Shown here: piece after piece, positions 12,480-21,209 of the stretch
How the letters are laid out: each line of letters begins with the position of its first letter
Position numbering within the stretch: the stretch's first letter is position 1
Origin: an uncultured Eubacteriales bacterium
Lineage (GTDB): Bacteria > Bacillota > Clostridia > Oscillospirales > Acutalibacteraceae
Assembly: GCA_902462035.1 (NCBI GenBank)
Contig: CABQAC010000006.1
Location: 1-21,318, forward strand
Direction of reading: 5' to 3'
Length of the DNA: 21,318 nt
Notes under the pieces: model-generated
The model's database searches: none
Told to the model about the DNA's origin: nothing
The model's input: only the letters and a program-made list of their open reading frames with translations
Position numbers and translations under genes: made by a program

Positions 12480-15479
12480 TTATTGGCCCAATGTCCCGGC
12501 CAAGCAGCCGGTCAGGAAGGCGTCCAGGTTGGGGTTGACCGAAAGCCTGCCCGAAAGCGGCAGGCTGACGGCGATCAGCTTGCCCCTGCCGCAGGGAATC
12601 TCCTTGACAAAGGGCAGGTGCGCCTTGGCGCCATGGGCGCCGGAAAGCCCCTGCTTGCTGTAGGTGTAAAGCAGGTCGCGCCCGTTTGCCTGGGTTTCGA
12701 TGGTATGGGTGCCGGAGAAATCGATATAATCCTCCTGGCTGTTGTACAGCATGGTCAGCCGGTACGGTTCGGCCTCTGGCGCGGCGGCTGCAAAAAACAC
12801 CGGGCCGCAGCCCTTGGTGGCCAGTCTGACGCCGCCTACCTGCCAGTCGCAGGGAGCGTCGGGCAGCAGCACCATGACCGTTTTACCCGTTTCGGCCCAG
12901 GATGCGGCCTGGCGCAAATCCGCCTCATCCGCCGAGGAAACCAGGAACGCCGCTGCCTGTTCCGGATCTACCACAGGCAGCCGCAGGGAACTGGCGGTCT
13001 GAACCGCGGTTTCGCCCAGGCAGGCTACCGGCACCGCGTGTACGCGCAGCGGGTAAATGGTAAAGTCCTTTTTTTCCAAAGATTCGAACGCGCCGTCTTG
13101 GCCGCGGAAGCCCAACGCCACCCGAAGCGGCGCAGCAGATTCCACGGCCGGGGCCGTGACGGGAATCAGACCGGCGCATACCGCCGTGGCAGCCCCCACT
13201 TGGGCCTGCAGGGCATAAGACGCGATAACTTTTCCATCCTGGGTAACCGTAGCCACCAGCTCGCCCCGCTTTTCTTCCGCCGTATCGTTTAACAGCCACG
13301 CTTCCACCATCACCGTCTCGCCTTCGTACCAGGCGTTGCGGTCGCACCGCAGGTTGACCCGGAAGGGAACAAGGGAATCGGCGTAGGCAAAATAGGCGGG
13401 TTTGGGCTGGCGGTCCACATCTAACAGGGTTTTCATCCACCCGGCAGGCCACGCGTCGATCAGCAGGTGGATTGCCGTATGGCTGATCAAATCCGCGCGC
13501 CGGCGAAACGCGTCGGTCATGGTGGCGGTCGCGTTGGCCTGATGCTTCTGGCTTTCAAAAATCCAGTCCTGCCGCCCGGTCTGTTCGGGGTACCAATCCC
13601 CCTGCACAGAGAAAGTCTGGGAATGGGAGATTCGGTCCGGGTACCAGGTCCCATCCGCGTTGGGCGCCAGCCATTCCTTGGGGTAGTATTTCCGCATCAC
13701 GCTGTCGTTGTCCAAACCCTCGGCCCCGTACTCGCCGCAGCCGATCATCCAGCCGCGCTTGACCGGCGGAAGGTAGCCTTTATAAAGTTTGCCGATGGGC
13801 ATAGCGTGGTTTGAGTACCACATGGTGTAGCAATGGAAATCGGGAAGGCCCTCCATGGTGGGCGGATCGTAGTCTCCCTCGGCGTTTTTGACCACCCGGT
13901 CCGGGTTTTCGATATATATCGCCTTGCGGGCCGCGGCGAAAAAGGCCTCCAGCTCGTCGCGGAGCAGGTGACGGTGTCCTTTTTGCTGATACCGCTTGGA
14001 GTATTTATCGTTAGGGTCCTGGGTGCAGCGGATGCTCATGGGCTCGTTGATCAGGCTGACCAGGATAGAGGAGGGATGGCTGCGGATAAGGTGTTCCAGT
14101 TCCGCCGCCTGTTTGATGGCCTCGCACGCCTGGTTGCGGCGCAGGAAGCTGAAAAGCGGCAGGTCGCACTGGTGCATCATGCCCAGCATGTCGAAATAAT
14201 CGTAAATTTTCTTTTGCACCGGCCGCTGGGTCACCCGATAGTAGTTCATATGGCACAGCTTGGCAATCAAAATGTCGTCGATCAGCTGATCGTCGTCGCC
14301 CTTCATCACACACTGCTGCAGATGGCCCATTTCGTTGGCGCCCCGCAGTACGATGGGACGGTTGTTGAAATAAAACTTGCCCTTGGGTTCGCTTTGCTCG
14401 TCACTGATAAACTTGCGCATGCCAAAGGTGCCCACACGGCGGGACACCGGGCCGTTTTGAGAGAGTTCCGCCTGCAGCCCATACAGCCATGGGGTGTCCG
14501 GCTCCCACAGCCGCTCTCCTTGCAGCGCCATGGCAAACCGGTATTCGTTTTGCCCCACACCGATATAAGGAACGCTGGCGGTCAGCGCTCCAATCGCATC
14601 TCCCTCGTAGTTCTTGGGCAGTGCGCGCAGCGTCAGGTCATATCCTTCCGCCACTGTGCCGGTGTCGTTTTGTACCCCCATGCGGATTTCCGCGTAATGG
14701 CCGTCGATATTGGGCCGCACGAACAGGTCGGTGATCCGGATACTGGGGCAGAGCGCCACCACAACCGAATCGAGGATGCCCGCGCCGGCTGGACAGTGGT
14801 GCCAGCCCAGCTCCGGATCGTCCCAGCCGGGACCGGTGGCCGCATAAATTTTATCGCCGTCCAGCACCGGACCCTGGCCCAAAATGGAAACATCGTTGTG
14901 AACCTCCACCACCAGAGTGTTGACCGGTTGCAGGCAATCGGTAATGTTGACCTCAAAAGGGGCAAAAAAGCCCTCGTGGCTGCCTACGCATACGCCGTTG
15001 CAGTAAACCACGGCCCGATAATCCACCGAGGCAAACCGGATGACCGCCTGCTCTCCCGCTTCCAGGGGGCGAAGGGAAAAAGTCGTGCGGTAAAATCCCT
15101 TCCACTTTGCCGCCGGGCCGCGGTAATCCGGCACGGTGACGGTTTCCCAGTTCCCTTCCTCCGGCAGCGACCCCATAAACATCTCTTTGGGCGCAGCGTA
15201 ACGGAACGAAAAGGTTTTCAGTTCCTGGGTTTCCTCTTGTTCTGCAAAATCCGGCAGCAAATCCCGCATAAAGGGCTGATAATAAGAACGCATGGCGCTC
15301 AGATCCCGGCGGAAGGATTCCATTCGCTGGTCGAACGTTGGCTCCGGCACGGGTGGGCATACGTCGCCGGAAGGGGAAAAGACGGCCTTGGGCAGCGGCA
15401 GGGGAGGGAACTCCTTATCGTCGGTCCGCATGGGGTGCTTTGTCATCGCGATTTGAGCAAAATAATCTTGTTCCGGCAT
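12480..15479 (-). CDS. Glycoside hydrolase family 2 enzyme, substrate unassigned
   Basis: The 999-residue product has a GH2 layout: a jelly-roll sugar-binding domain (about 110-230, KGFYRTTFSL ... FAPFEVNITD), an Ig-like domain (about 270-370), a TIM barrel (about 380-700, beginning FNNRPIVLRGANEMG), and extra C-terminal beta domains. Candidate acid/base is Glu479 in SLINEPMS and candidate nucleophile Glu583 in GCGEYGAEG. GH2 enzymes are retaining beta-galactosidases, beta-glucuronidases, beta-mannosidases and related exo-enzymes; the divergent sequence does not choose among them. The start at 15479 has GAAAGGATT upstream. The reading frame continues 28 codons further upstream, but those run back through the terminator-proximal T-rich leader. 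There is no signal peptide, so it is cytoplasmic. A strong hairpin between it and the binding-protein gene suggests reduced expression relative to that gene. Confidence 0.87.
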   Translation of the reverse strand: MPEQDYFAQIAMTKHPMRTDDKEFPPLPLPKAVFSPSGDVCPPVPEPTFDQRMESFRRDLSAMRSYYQPFMRDLLPDFAEQEETQELKTFSFRYAAPKEMFMGSLPEEGNWETVTVPDYRGPAAKWKGFYRTTFSLRPLEAGEQAVIRFASVDYRAVVYCNGVCVGSHEGFFAPFEVNITDCLQPVNTLVVEVHNDVSILGQGPVLDGDKIYAATGPGWDDPELGWHHCPAGAGILDSVVVALCPSIRITDLFVRPNIDGHYAEIRMGVQNDTGTVAEGYDLTLRALPKNYEGDAIGALTASVPYIGVGQNEYRFAMALQGERLWEPDTPWLYGLQAELSQNGPVSRRVGTFGMRKFISDEQSEPKGKFYFNNRPIVLRGANEMGHLQQCVMKGDDDQLIDDILIAKLCHMNYYRVTQRPVQKKIYDYFDMLGMMHQCDLPLFSFLRRNQACEAIKQAAELEHLIRSHPSSILVSLINEPMSIRCTQDPNDKYSKRYQQKGHRHLLRDELEAFFAAARKAIYIENPDRVVKNAEGDYDPPTMEGLPDFHCYTMWYSNHAMPIGKLYKGYLPPVKRGWMIGCGEYGAEGLDNDSVMRKYYPKEWLAPNADGTWYPDRISHSQTFSVQGDWYPEQTGRQDWIFESQKHQANATATMTDAFRRRADLISHTAIHLLIDAWPAGWMKTLLDVDRQPKPAYFAYADSLVPFRVNLRCDRNAWYEGETVMVEAWLLNDTAEEKRGELVATVTQDGKVIASYALQAQVGAATAVCAGLIPVTAPAVESAAPLRVALGFRGQDGAFESLEKKDFTIYPLRVHAVPVACLGETAVQTASSLRLPVVDPEQAAAFLVSSADEADLRQAASWAETGKTVMVLLPDAPCDWQVGGVRLATKGCGPVFFAAAAPEAEPYRLTMLYNSQEDYIDFSGTHTIETQANGRDLLYTYSKQGLSGAHGAKAHLPFVKEIPCGRGKLIAVSLPLSGRLSVNPNLDAFLTGCLAGTLGQ

Positions 15480-15540
15480 AATTTTATGACAATCCTTTCT
15501 GTGTAGGCTGAGAAATTTAAAAACGATGAAAAAACCCAGA

Positions 15541-15581
15541 AACAACAAAACAAAAGGGAACAAAATCGTTTGTTCCCTTTT
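15541..15581 (-). terminator. Internal terminator after the binding-protein gene
   Basis: AAAAGGGAACAAA (15552-15564) and TTTGTTCCCTTTT (15569-15581) form a perfect 13-bp stem with a 4-base loop. On the minus strand it is followed by the T-rich GTTTTGTTGTTT. It lies in the 134-base gap before the GH2 gene. No good promoter is visible after it, so the enzymes are probably reached by read-through. Confidence 0.85.
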
Positions 15582-15613
15582 GCCCTGTTTACTTATGCTG
15601 TGGCCAGCAGAAA

Positions 15614-17269
15614 TTACTTCTGCGCGTTGTAGGCTTCCTTAAATTCCTGCACGATCGCTTTATAATCGGCGGAATTCACGGTTTGCTCCACATAGGCGTC
15701 CCACTGCTCCATGGTTATCTCGCCCATAACCACACGGTTGCGGTTATTCTTTAGGTCTTTGGTCAAGTTGGCCCACTTGCTGTTGTAGGCTTCGGAGTTG
15801 ATGGTCTGAACCGGATTGGACAGATTATACTTGTCGATGAGCTTCAAAGAATCCTCGTGGATTTTCTTGGCGTCGTCGATCATCTTCTGGCCGGAATGCG
15901 CTCTTTCGAACTTGGACTTAACAAAATCGTCGTTCGAATCCATCAGAATTTGGTTCCAGCCGCCGACATAGCCCTTCAGCTTTTCAGCCTTTTGCTCTTC
16001 GTTGGTCTGGGTGGGTTGGCCGTCGACCATGGTGTAATGGGTGCCTTCCAGTCCATAATGCAGGAACCACAGATAATCTTCGTCGTAGCGGCAGATAGCC
16101 TGCAGCAAACGGTCGATGTTGTCTTTGTTGAATTTAGCGGAAATCATAACAGGCTGCGCGTAGCCGGAACCGTCGCCGATGGTGATGGTCGGACCCTTGG
16201 GGCCTTCGATGGGACCAATGGCCCAAACAGAAGCGGCAGGATCGACAGCAGTTTTGAACCACTTGTTGGTGGTCAGGTCTTCAGACTGGTTCCAGTTTTG
16301 CCAGGAACCGAAACGGGAAACGGAGTTGCCCTCTTCAAAGCTGGAGTTCTTGGTCTGATTCAGGGTATATTCGGGATCGATAGCTCCAGCATCGAAAAGA
16401 TCCTTAACCCACTGCAGGAATTCCTTATACTCGGGCATGAAGGACTGATGCTGGAAGTTGCCGTCCTTGTCCACAGCCCATTCCTGCACGCCGGTGTAGG
16501 CGACAGCAACCTGCTTAAAGGTGCCATCGATGTCCTCGCTGGAGCCGGCGATGCCATACATGTTGCTCAGGCCCTGATCCTTCGCGGCCTTTTGCAGGTC
16601 GATGATGAAATTCTTCAGCTCGTCCAGGGTGGTGGGCAGCTTCAGATCGGTCTTGTCCAGGATGTCCTTGCGGTACCAGAAAGCGCCTTGGTTGTCCATC
16701 TGGCTCATCTTCCGGGGCAGCAGGTACAGCTTGCCGTCGTATTTGCAGTTTTCCCAGACGGCATCGGACCAGGTGCTCATAATTTCGTTGGCGTCTTTAA
16801 AGCCGTTGTCGAGCACATAGGGGGTCAGGTCGGTGAACACGTTGTTCTTAATAGCCTGAACAACCTGAGGATAGAAGTTACGGCCGTTTTGACCCATGAT
16901 TTGGGTTACGTCGGTCAGGGTACCGCCGATCATCATCATGTTGACGCGCTCGGCATAGTCGGTGTTCACAATCCACTGAACGTCCATATCGAGGTTGAGC
17001 ATCTTTTCGAACTCTTTCTCGACCAGGCCGTCCTTTTCGGCGCCGTTACCCCAAGCAATGCCGGTGAAGGAAACCTTCAGCGGAGATTCGTTGGAATAAT
17101 CTTTTGCCTCGTACTTGCCCGTGCCGACCGAGCTGGTCCCAGCAGACCCGCTGGAGGTGGAAGGCTTCGTCGAGGAAGCTCCGCCGCCATTGTTGTTGCA
17201 GGCCGCCATCGTCGCGCAAAGCGCAATGGCCATCGCGCCGGCCAAAATTTTGGTAACGCTGGATCTCAT
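15614..17269 (-). CDS. Extracellular solute-binding lipoprotein of a sugar ABC transporter
   Basis: The 551-residue product starts MRSSVTKILAGAMAIALC and has a lipobox ending Ala22-Ala23-Cys24, so it should be a lipoprotein anchored outside the membrane. A Gly/Ser-rich linker (about 28-50) precedes the family 1 binding-protein fold (KVSFTGIAWGN onward). Its size matches the large LipO-type proteins paired with LplB/YtcP permeases, which bind oligosaccharides. The ATG at 17269 follows AGGAGGAGA. It is third in the operon, after the two permeases. It has a hairpin before it (17321-17348) and a terminator after it, a typical arrangement for making binding protein in excess. The ligand is unknown. 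Confidence 0.93.
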   Translation of the reverse strand: MRSSVTKILAGAMAIALCATMAACNNNGGGASSTKPSTSSGSAGTSSVGTGKYEAKDYSNESPLKVSFTGIAWGNGAEKDGLVEKEFEKMLNLDMDVQWIVNTDYAERVNMMMIGGTLTDVTQIMGQNGRNFYPQVVQAIKNNVFTDLTPYVLDNGFKDANEIMSTWSDAVWENCKYDGKLYLLPRKMSQMDNQGAFWYRKDILDKTDLKLPTTLDELKNFIIDLQKAAKDQGLSNMYGIAGSSEDIDGTFKQVAVAYTGVQEWAVDKDGNFQHQSFMPEYKEFLQWVKDLFDAGAIDPEYTLNQTKNSSFEEGNSVSRFGSWQNWNQSEDLTTNKWFKTAVDPAASVWAIGPIEGPKGPTITIGDGSGYAQPVMISAKFNKDNIDRLLQAICRYDEDYLWFLHYGLEGTHYTMVDGQPTQTNEEQKAEKLKGYVGGWNQILMDSNDDFVKSKFERAHSGQKMIDDAKKIHEDSLKLIDKYNLSNPVQTINSEAYNSKWANLTKDLKNNRNRVVMGEITMEQWDAYVEQTVNSADYKAIVQEFKEAYNAQK

Positions 17270-17320
17270 TTTCTCTCCTCCTAAAATAAAAATGGGTATT
17301 TGCCTTATGACTTAAGCAAA

Positions 17321-17348
17321 GGCGCGGGCGGGTAAAAACCCGCGCCCC
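17321..17348 (-). promoter_or_regulatory. Intercistronic stem-loop between the second permease and binding-protein genes
   Basis: GGCGCGGG (17321-17328) and CCCGCGCC (17339-17346) pair over 8 bp; an alternative 6-bp stem, GCGGGT/ACCCGC, lies inside. There is no convincing T-run on the transcribed strand. Such loops before binding-protein genes commonly block 3' exonucleases or mark processing sites. Confidence 0.6.
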
Positions 17349-17363
17349 TGCCAAAACCCAAGT

Positions 17364-18236
17364 TTAGCCCTTGACCGATCCAACCATGACGCCCTTGGCG
17401 AAATGCTTTTGCAAAAACGGATACACACACATAATGGGGAGCACCGCCACAATGATACAGGCCATCTGCGCCACTTCACTTGGCACGTTGGTCAGCAGCT
17501 GCAGGCCGGTATCCATGTACTGGTCGAAGTTTAGGGAGATAACGATCTGCTGCAGGAAAACCTGTAACGGCCACTTGGTGGAATCGGTGATGTACATCAA
17601 GGCGCTGAAGTAGCAGTTCCAATAGGAAACCGCGGCGAACAGCGTAAAGGTCGCAAGCATTGCCTTGGACAGTGGGAGCACGATCCTGAAGAAGATTTGA
17701 AGCTCGTTGCAGCCGTCGATGATGGCCGCTTCCTCCAATTCGGGCGGCAGGCCCATAAAGAAGCTCTTCATGACCATTAAATTCCACGCGCCGCAGGTAG
17801 CGGGCAGGATGCAGGCCCACCAGGAATTGTAAAGGCCCAAATTCAAAATATTTAAATAGTTCGGGATCATGCCCGGGCCAAATAACATGGTGAAAATCAC
17901 CAATTTCATCAGAATGCCGCGGCCGGGCGCGCCTTTTTTTGCCAGCAAATACGCCAGACCCGAGTTGAACAACACGTTGAGCGGCGTACCCACCAGGGTG
18001 ATGACCAAGGTGGACTTAAGCGCGTTCACAAAGCCGCCGCCGGAAAGAATGTAATCGTAGGCCGCCAGCGAAAATTTCTGCGGCCAGAAGTTCACCTGGC
18101 CCGCACGGAATACAGAGGGATCGTGCAGCGAAATCAGCAGTATGTAAATGAACGGGAAGAACATGGTGAACGCCAGGATAAACAGGATGATATTCAAAAT
18201 AGACTGACCTATAAAGATTCTCTTTTTCTCACTCAT
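17364..18236 (-). CDS. ABC sugar transporter permease, YtcP/MalG type
   Basis: The 290-residue product has six predicted membrane segments, the first at about 12-36 (LNIILFILAFTMFFPFIYIL). The EAA loop near residues 169-186 (EAAIIDGCNELQIFFRIVLP) is where the permease meets the cytoplasmic ATPase. The short first periplasmic region and the C-terminal QKHFAKGVMVGSVKG are typical of YtcP/CUT1 MalG-like subunits. It forms the membrane channel with the LplB-type permease encoded 32 bases upstream. The ATG at 18236 has AAAGGAGGG upstream. No ATPase gene lies in the operon, so a shared MsmX-type ATPase is expected. Confidence 0.94.
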   Translation of the reverse strand: MSEKKRIFIGQSILNIILFILAFTMFFPFIYILLISLHDPSVFRAGQVNFWPQKFSLAAYDYILSGGGFVNALKSTLVITLVGTPLNVLFNSGLAYLLAKKGAPGRGILMKLVIFTMLFGPGMIPNYLNILNLGLYNSWWACILPATCGAWNLMVMKSFFMGLPPELEEAAIIDGCNELQIFFRIVLPLSKAMLATFTLFAAVSYWNCYFSALMYITDSTKWPLQVFLQQIVISLNFDQYMDTGLQLLTNVPSEVAQMACIIVAVLPIMCVYPFLQKHFAKGVMVGSVKG

Positions 18237-18268
18237 GATTGAGTAACCCTCCTTTCTTTCGATGCGCT

Positions 18269-19180
18269 TTAGATGACGCCGTCATAGCCCTTTTTCTCGG
18301 TGATGTAGTTGGTCGTCAGCACCAAAATAGTGCTGATCACCGATTTGAACAGGCCGATGGCGGTGGTGTAGCCGTAATCGGTACCGTTTTGAACGCCCAC
18401 ACGGTAAATATAGGTTTCAAAAACTTCCGCACGGTCGGCCACCGACGAGTTGGTCATCAGGAGGATTTGCTCAAAGTCAACCGAAACAATGGAGCCCATT
18501 GCGAGAATCAGCATCACGACCACAGTGGGCGCAATGGCAGGCAAGGTCACATTGCGCATCTGCTGGAACTTGTTGGCGCCGTCGATGCGCGCCGCCTCGT
18601 ACAGGGTGGGGTCCACCCCCGAAATAGCGGCTAAGTAAACGATGGAACTCCATCCCACGGTCTTCCAGACCTTTTGTATTAAGATGATGGGGTAGAACCA
18701 GTTCTTGTCGAATAAGTAAGAATGCGCTTCGCCGCCCATGGCCACCGCCAATTTGTTGAACAGACCGGTTTGGGTGGACAGCAGCATGAAGGTCAGGCTG
18801 ACCACGATGGTCCAGGACAGGAAGTGCGGCATGTAAATGGTGGTTTGAATGAATTTTTTGTACCCCGCGCAGCGAACCTCGTTAAGCAGCAGCGCCAATA
18901 TAATGGGCAGCGGGAAAGTCGCCAAAGACAACAGGCTGATAATCAGCGTATTGCCGAACATCTTATAGAAGTCCGGATCGGCAAACAGCCTTTGGAAATG
19001 CTCAAACCCAACCCACGGGCTGTGAAGCACCCCCAGATAAGGGGAAAAATCCTGGAACGCAGCCAGAATACCGTACATTGGCAGGTAACTGAACAAAAAG
19101 ATAACTGCCATTCCGGGAAGCCCTAACAAATACACGAATCTGTAGCGCTTGAACCGTTTCCACAATGAACCTTGACCCAT
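18269..19180 (-). CDS. ABC sugar transporter permease, LplB/MalF type
   Basis: The 303-residue product begins with a basic cytoplasmic stretch (WKRFKRYRF) and has about six membrane segments, the first near 15-40. The EAA loop starts at Glu195 (EAARIDGANKFQQMRNVTLP). PMYGILAAFQDF and YKKFIQTTIYMPHFLSW are typical of LplB-type subunits. It is the first gene of the transport/degradation operon. The ATG at 19180 follows GAGGGG by about 7 bases, after a roughly 330-base AT-rich regulatory region. It partners the YtcP-type permease and the lipoprotein in oligosaccharide uptake. Confidence 0.94.
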   Translation of the reverse strand: MGQGSLWKRFKRYRFVYLLGLPGMAVIFLFSYLPMYGILAAFQDFSPYLGVLHSPWVGFEHFQRLFADPDFYKMFGNTLIISLLSLATFPLPIILALLLNEVRCAGYKKFIQTTIYMPHFLSWTIVVSLTFMLLSTQTGLFNKLAVAMGGEAHSYLFDKNWFYPIILIQKVWKTVGWSSIVYLAAISGVDPTLYEAARIDGANKFQQMRNVTLPAIAPTVVVMLILAMGSIVSVDFEQILLMTNSSVADRAEVFETYIYRVGVQNGTDYGYTTAIGLFKSVISTILVLTTNYITEKKGYDGVI

Positions 19181-19257
19181 ACCTACACCCCTCGTTATTA
19201 TAAATTCAACGAATTCGTGATTTCACATAATAAACCCTTTTTATTTTGTTTGTTTTG

Positions 19258-19263
19258 TGTATA
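19258..19263 (-). promoter_or_regulatory. Candidate -10 box of the transport operon
   Basis: TATACA on the minus strand (CATAAT lies 8 bases upstream as an alternative) has no good -35 at 17 bases (CCTTCA). This fits an activator-dependent promoter. A start near 19250 gives a leader of about 70 bases and puts the tandem TGTTACC repeats at roughly -52 to -78. Confidence 0.4.
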
Positions 19264-19301
19264 CAATTATGTTCTTTTGGTGAAGGAACTTCTATCACTT
19301 G

Positions 19302-19328
19302 TGTTACCCTATTAACAGTTTTGTTACC
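19302..19328 (-). repeat. Tandem direct repeat, 20-bp period: candidate response-regulator binding sites
   Basis: TGTTACC occurs at 19302-19308 and 19322-19328 on the plus strand (GGTAACA on the transcribed strand). The 20-bp period is close to two helical turns, the usual geometry for AraC-family dimers. It lies between the response-regulator gene and the operon that regulator probably controls. Confidence 0.55.
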
Positions 19329-19344
19329 TTTGACCCATACAATC

Positions 19345-19359
19345 TGCCATTTAGTGGCA
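19345..19359. promoter_or_regulatory. Perfect inverted repeat in the operon control region
   Basis: TGCCA-TTTAG-TGGCA has perfect 5-bp arms around a 5-base centre, 16 bases upstream (on the transcribed strand) of the tandem repeats. It could be a second factor's site; it does not fit the CcpA cre consensus as I know it. Confidence 0.35.
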
Positions 19360-19451
19360 AATATGTGTATCAATCGAACCAAATCGGGTAAAAATAAATA
19401 GTTATTTCACCGTTCCTTCATAAACTTTACAAAGGCATCTGTAACTTACAC

Positions 19452-19478
19452 AAAAACAAACTTATACTTAGGGTATAA
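19452..19478 (-). terminator. Possible weak terminator of the response-regulator gene
   Basis: TTATAC and GTATAA form a 6-bp AT-rich stem around 5 bases, followed on the minus strand by GTTTGTTTTTG, starting 36 bases after the stop codon at 19514. The stem is weak. The same dyad places TATAAT on the plus strand, but no plus-strand gene follows. The remainder of 19181-19513 shows no gene. Confidence 0.4.
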
Positions 19479-19513
19479 TTGAACAAATCACACGAGAGGG
19501 GTATTTCGTCATT

Positions 19514-21100
19514 TTAACCATTGGACGAACGCTTTTTATATTCGCTGGGCGTTATGCCGTATGCCTCCTTAAATTGCTTGGTAAAATAGGAAAAATTCGA
19601 GTACCCGGTTTTGCTTGCCGCCAGGCTGATGGACAGGTTGGTGGTATCCAGCAGCCGCTTCGCTTCCCGCATCCGGATTTTCCCTACGAATTCGTTGAGG
19701 GAGATGCCGGTTTCGGCTTTAAACATCCGCGACAGGTAGGCAGAGTTGAAAAAAAGCGCCCGGGCAATATCGTCGCGGCCAAAATCTTCGGCGATGTGCT
19801 CTTCCACATACCGTTCCACTTTTTGTATGATCTCCGATTTTCCTTTTTGCGATTTAGAAATTCCTGTAAAATACGCCTCTGTTACCCTCATCGCCCATTC
19901 CTCCGTCCGATCGACCGATTTCAGCATATCCCAGACATTGTCCCCGGGCATAACGTCTACCGTTACCCCGTTGCGCCGGCAGGCGGAGAGAAACAGGTAG
20001 GATAGGCCCGTATAAACTTCCCCTAGCGTCCTTCGCCCGATTCCGGTTCTGCCGCGCAGCTGCTGAAACAATTTTTGCAGTTTTTCGGTGAACTCCTGCT
20101 GTTTTCCCCAGTCCAGCAGGGATACCCAATCGTAGATCACAGGCAGGTCGGCGGCTGTTTCCGTCTGGTCCACGATAAAATCTTCGGGATATACCGACGC
20201 GTTGTGTTCGGTATTGTTCTGCTCCTTGCGGACCAGGCTTTGGTATTCCCCGCGCAGATCCTCTAGGCCCGCAGACGCGCCGAAGTAAAAAGCTACCTCG
20301 CATAGAAACGTTTCGCGGCAGCTTTTACTTAGGGCCACACATTTTTCTTCCAGCGTCCGCCGGTCCCAGGCATCCTGGTAAACGATCAGCAGCAAATCCT
20401 CGTCGTACGCCACCAGGGTTCCTTCTCCTTGGGGGAACATTTCGCCCGCAATGTACTCGGAAACCGCGTGGATCAGGATCTCCTCTTCCCGGCCGCCGAC
20501 CAGTTCGGCAAAACCCTCGATACTGACCAAAATAGGGCGAACACGGCCGTCCGGCTGTAAGGGGATCTCGTACAGCGACAGCGTGCGTTCCAAATGCTCC
20601 GGCGTTAATTTGCGGTGGCCGTCCAGCACACTGCACCAAAAGCTGTCCACCATCACCGGCAGATGGTTGCGCCAAGCATCCAGATGGGCGGCATACAGCC
20701 GCTCCATTTGGGTGTTTTCGTTGTTGCGGGCCACGCTTTCCAGCGCCACCGCCACCATATTCCGCAGCTCCTTGTGGTCCACCGGTTTTAAGGCGTAATT
20801 AAAACTGCCCAGTTCCAACGCCTCCCGGGCATAGGTAAATTCCGCGTGGGCGGTCAGGAAAATCACCCGGGTATCCGGGCTGTTTGTCCGAATCCATTTA
20901 AGCAAGTCAAGGCCGCTGCGGCGCGGCATCTCGATATCCGAGATCACCACGTCCACCCGGTTTTCCGACAGCAGGCGTATGGCTTCGTCCGTGTCGAACG
21001 CCTCGTACACCCGGTCGATATCCAGCTGGCGCCATTCGATTCCCCTAGACACACCTAAGACCGCATATTTTTCGTCGTCTACCACCAATAACGAATACAC
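19514..21100 (-). CDS. YesN-type response regulator with AraC DNA-binding domain
   Basis: The 528-residue product has an N-terminal receiver domain (1-120) with acidic pocket Asp8/Asp9, phosphorylation site Asp55 (VVISDIEMP), Thr83 and Lys105 (YALKPVD). A long linker domain of about 290 residues follows, then a C-terminal AraC double helix-turn-helix (about 425-525: FNSAYLSRMFKAETGISLNEFV and GYSNFSYFTKQFKEAYGITPSEYKK). Such YesN-type regulators sit beside sugar ABC operons and activate them when their partner kinase senses the sugar. The GTG start at 21100 follows AGAAAGGATGG by 8 bases and gives the standard N-terminus YSLLVVDDE. The kinase gene ends 109 bases upstream and the target operon begins 333 bases downstream. 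Confidence 0.95.
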   Translation of the reverse strand: MYSLLVVDDEKYAVLGVSRGIEWRQLDIDRVYEAFDTDEAIRLLSENRVDVVISDIEMPRRSGLDLLKWIRTNSPDTRVIFLTAHAEFTYAREALELGSFNYALKPVDHKELRNMVAVALESVARNNENTQMERLYAAHLDAWRNHLPVMVDSFWCSVLDGHRKLTPEHLERTLSLYEIPLQPDGRVRPILVSIEGFAELVGGREEEILIHAVSEYIAGEMFPQGEGTLVAYDEDLLLIVYQDAWDRRTLEEKCVALSKSCRETFLCEVAFYFGASAGLEDLRGEYQSLVRKEQNNTEHNASVYPEDFIVDQTETAADLPVIYDWVSLLDWGKQQEFTEKLQKLFQQLRGRTGIGRRTLGEVYTGLSYLFLSACRRNGVTVDVMPGDNVWDMLKSVDRTEEWAMRVTEAYFTGISKSQKGKSEIIQKVERYVEEHIAEDFGRDDIARALFFNSAYLSRMFKAETGISLNEFVGKIRMREAKRLLDTTNLSISLAASKTGYSNFSYFTKQFKEAYGITPSEYKKRSSNG

Positions 21101-21155
21101 AAAATACCACCATCCTTTCTCCGCGCACTGGGGCGTTTTCTCCGGTTTGGCGATT

Positions 21156-21197
21156 AAAATAACAAAACGCCCGTTTGGCAGAACGGCGCGCGCCGTT
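21156..21197. terminator. Hairpins between the kinase and response-regulator genes
   Basis: Two structures compete. One is a perfect palindrome, AACGGCGCGCGCCGTT (21182-21197), followed by T residues on the plus strand. The other is a minus-strand stem of CGCCGTT with AACGGGCG (one bulged G), followed by TTTTGTTATTTT (21167-21156). The second would attenuate transcription from the kinase into the regulator gene. Confidence 0.45.
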
Positions 21198-21209
21198 TTT
21201 ACTTTCGCC

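Noticed and set aside
13833..15506. A 557-codon plus-strand open frame opposite the GH2 gene.
   Set aside because: The opposite strand encodes a full GH2 protein with both catalytic Glu motifs; this frame has no ribosome binding site or domain.
15857..17284. A 475-codon plus-strand open frame opposite the binding-lipoprotein gene.
   Set aside because: It mirrors a lipoprotein gene with a clear lipobox and binding site, and its translation is low-complexity V/L/G-rich sequence.
19462..19478. TATAAT on the plus strand in the control region, as a promoter.
   Set aside because: There is no matching -35 and no plus-strand gene downstream; it is better explained by the AT-rich dyad after the response-regulator gene.
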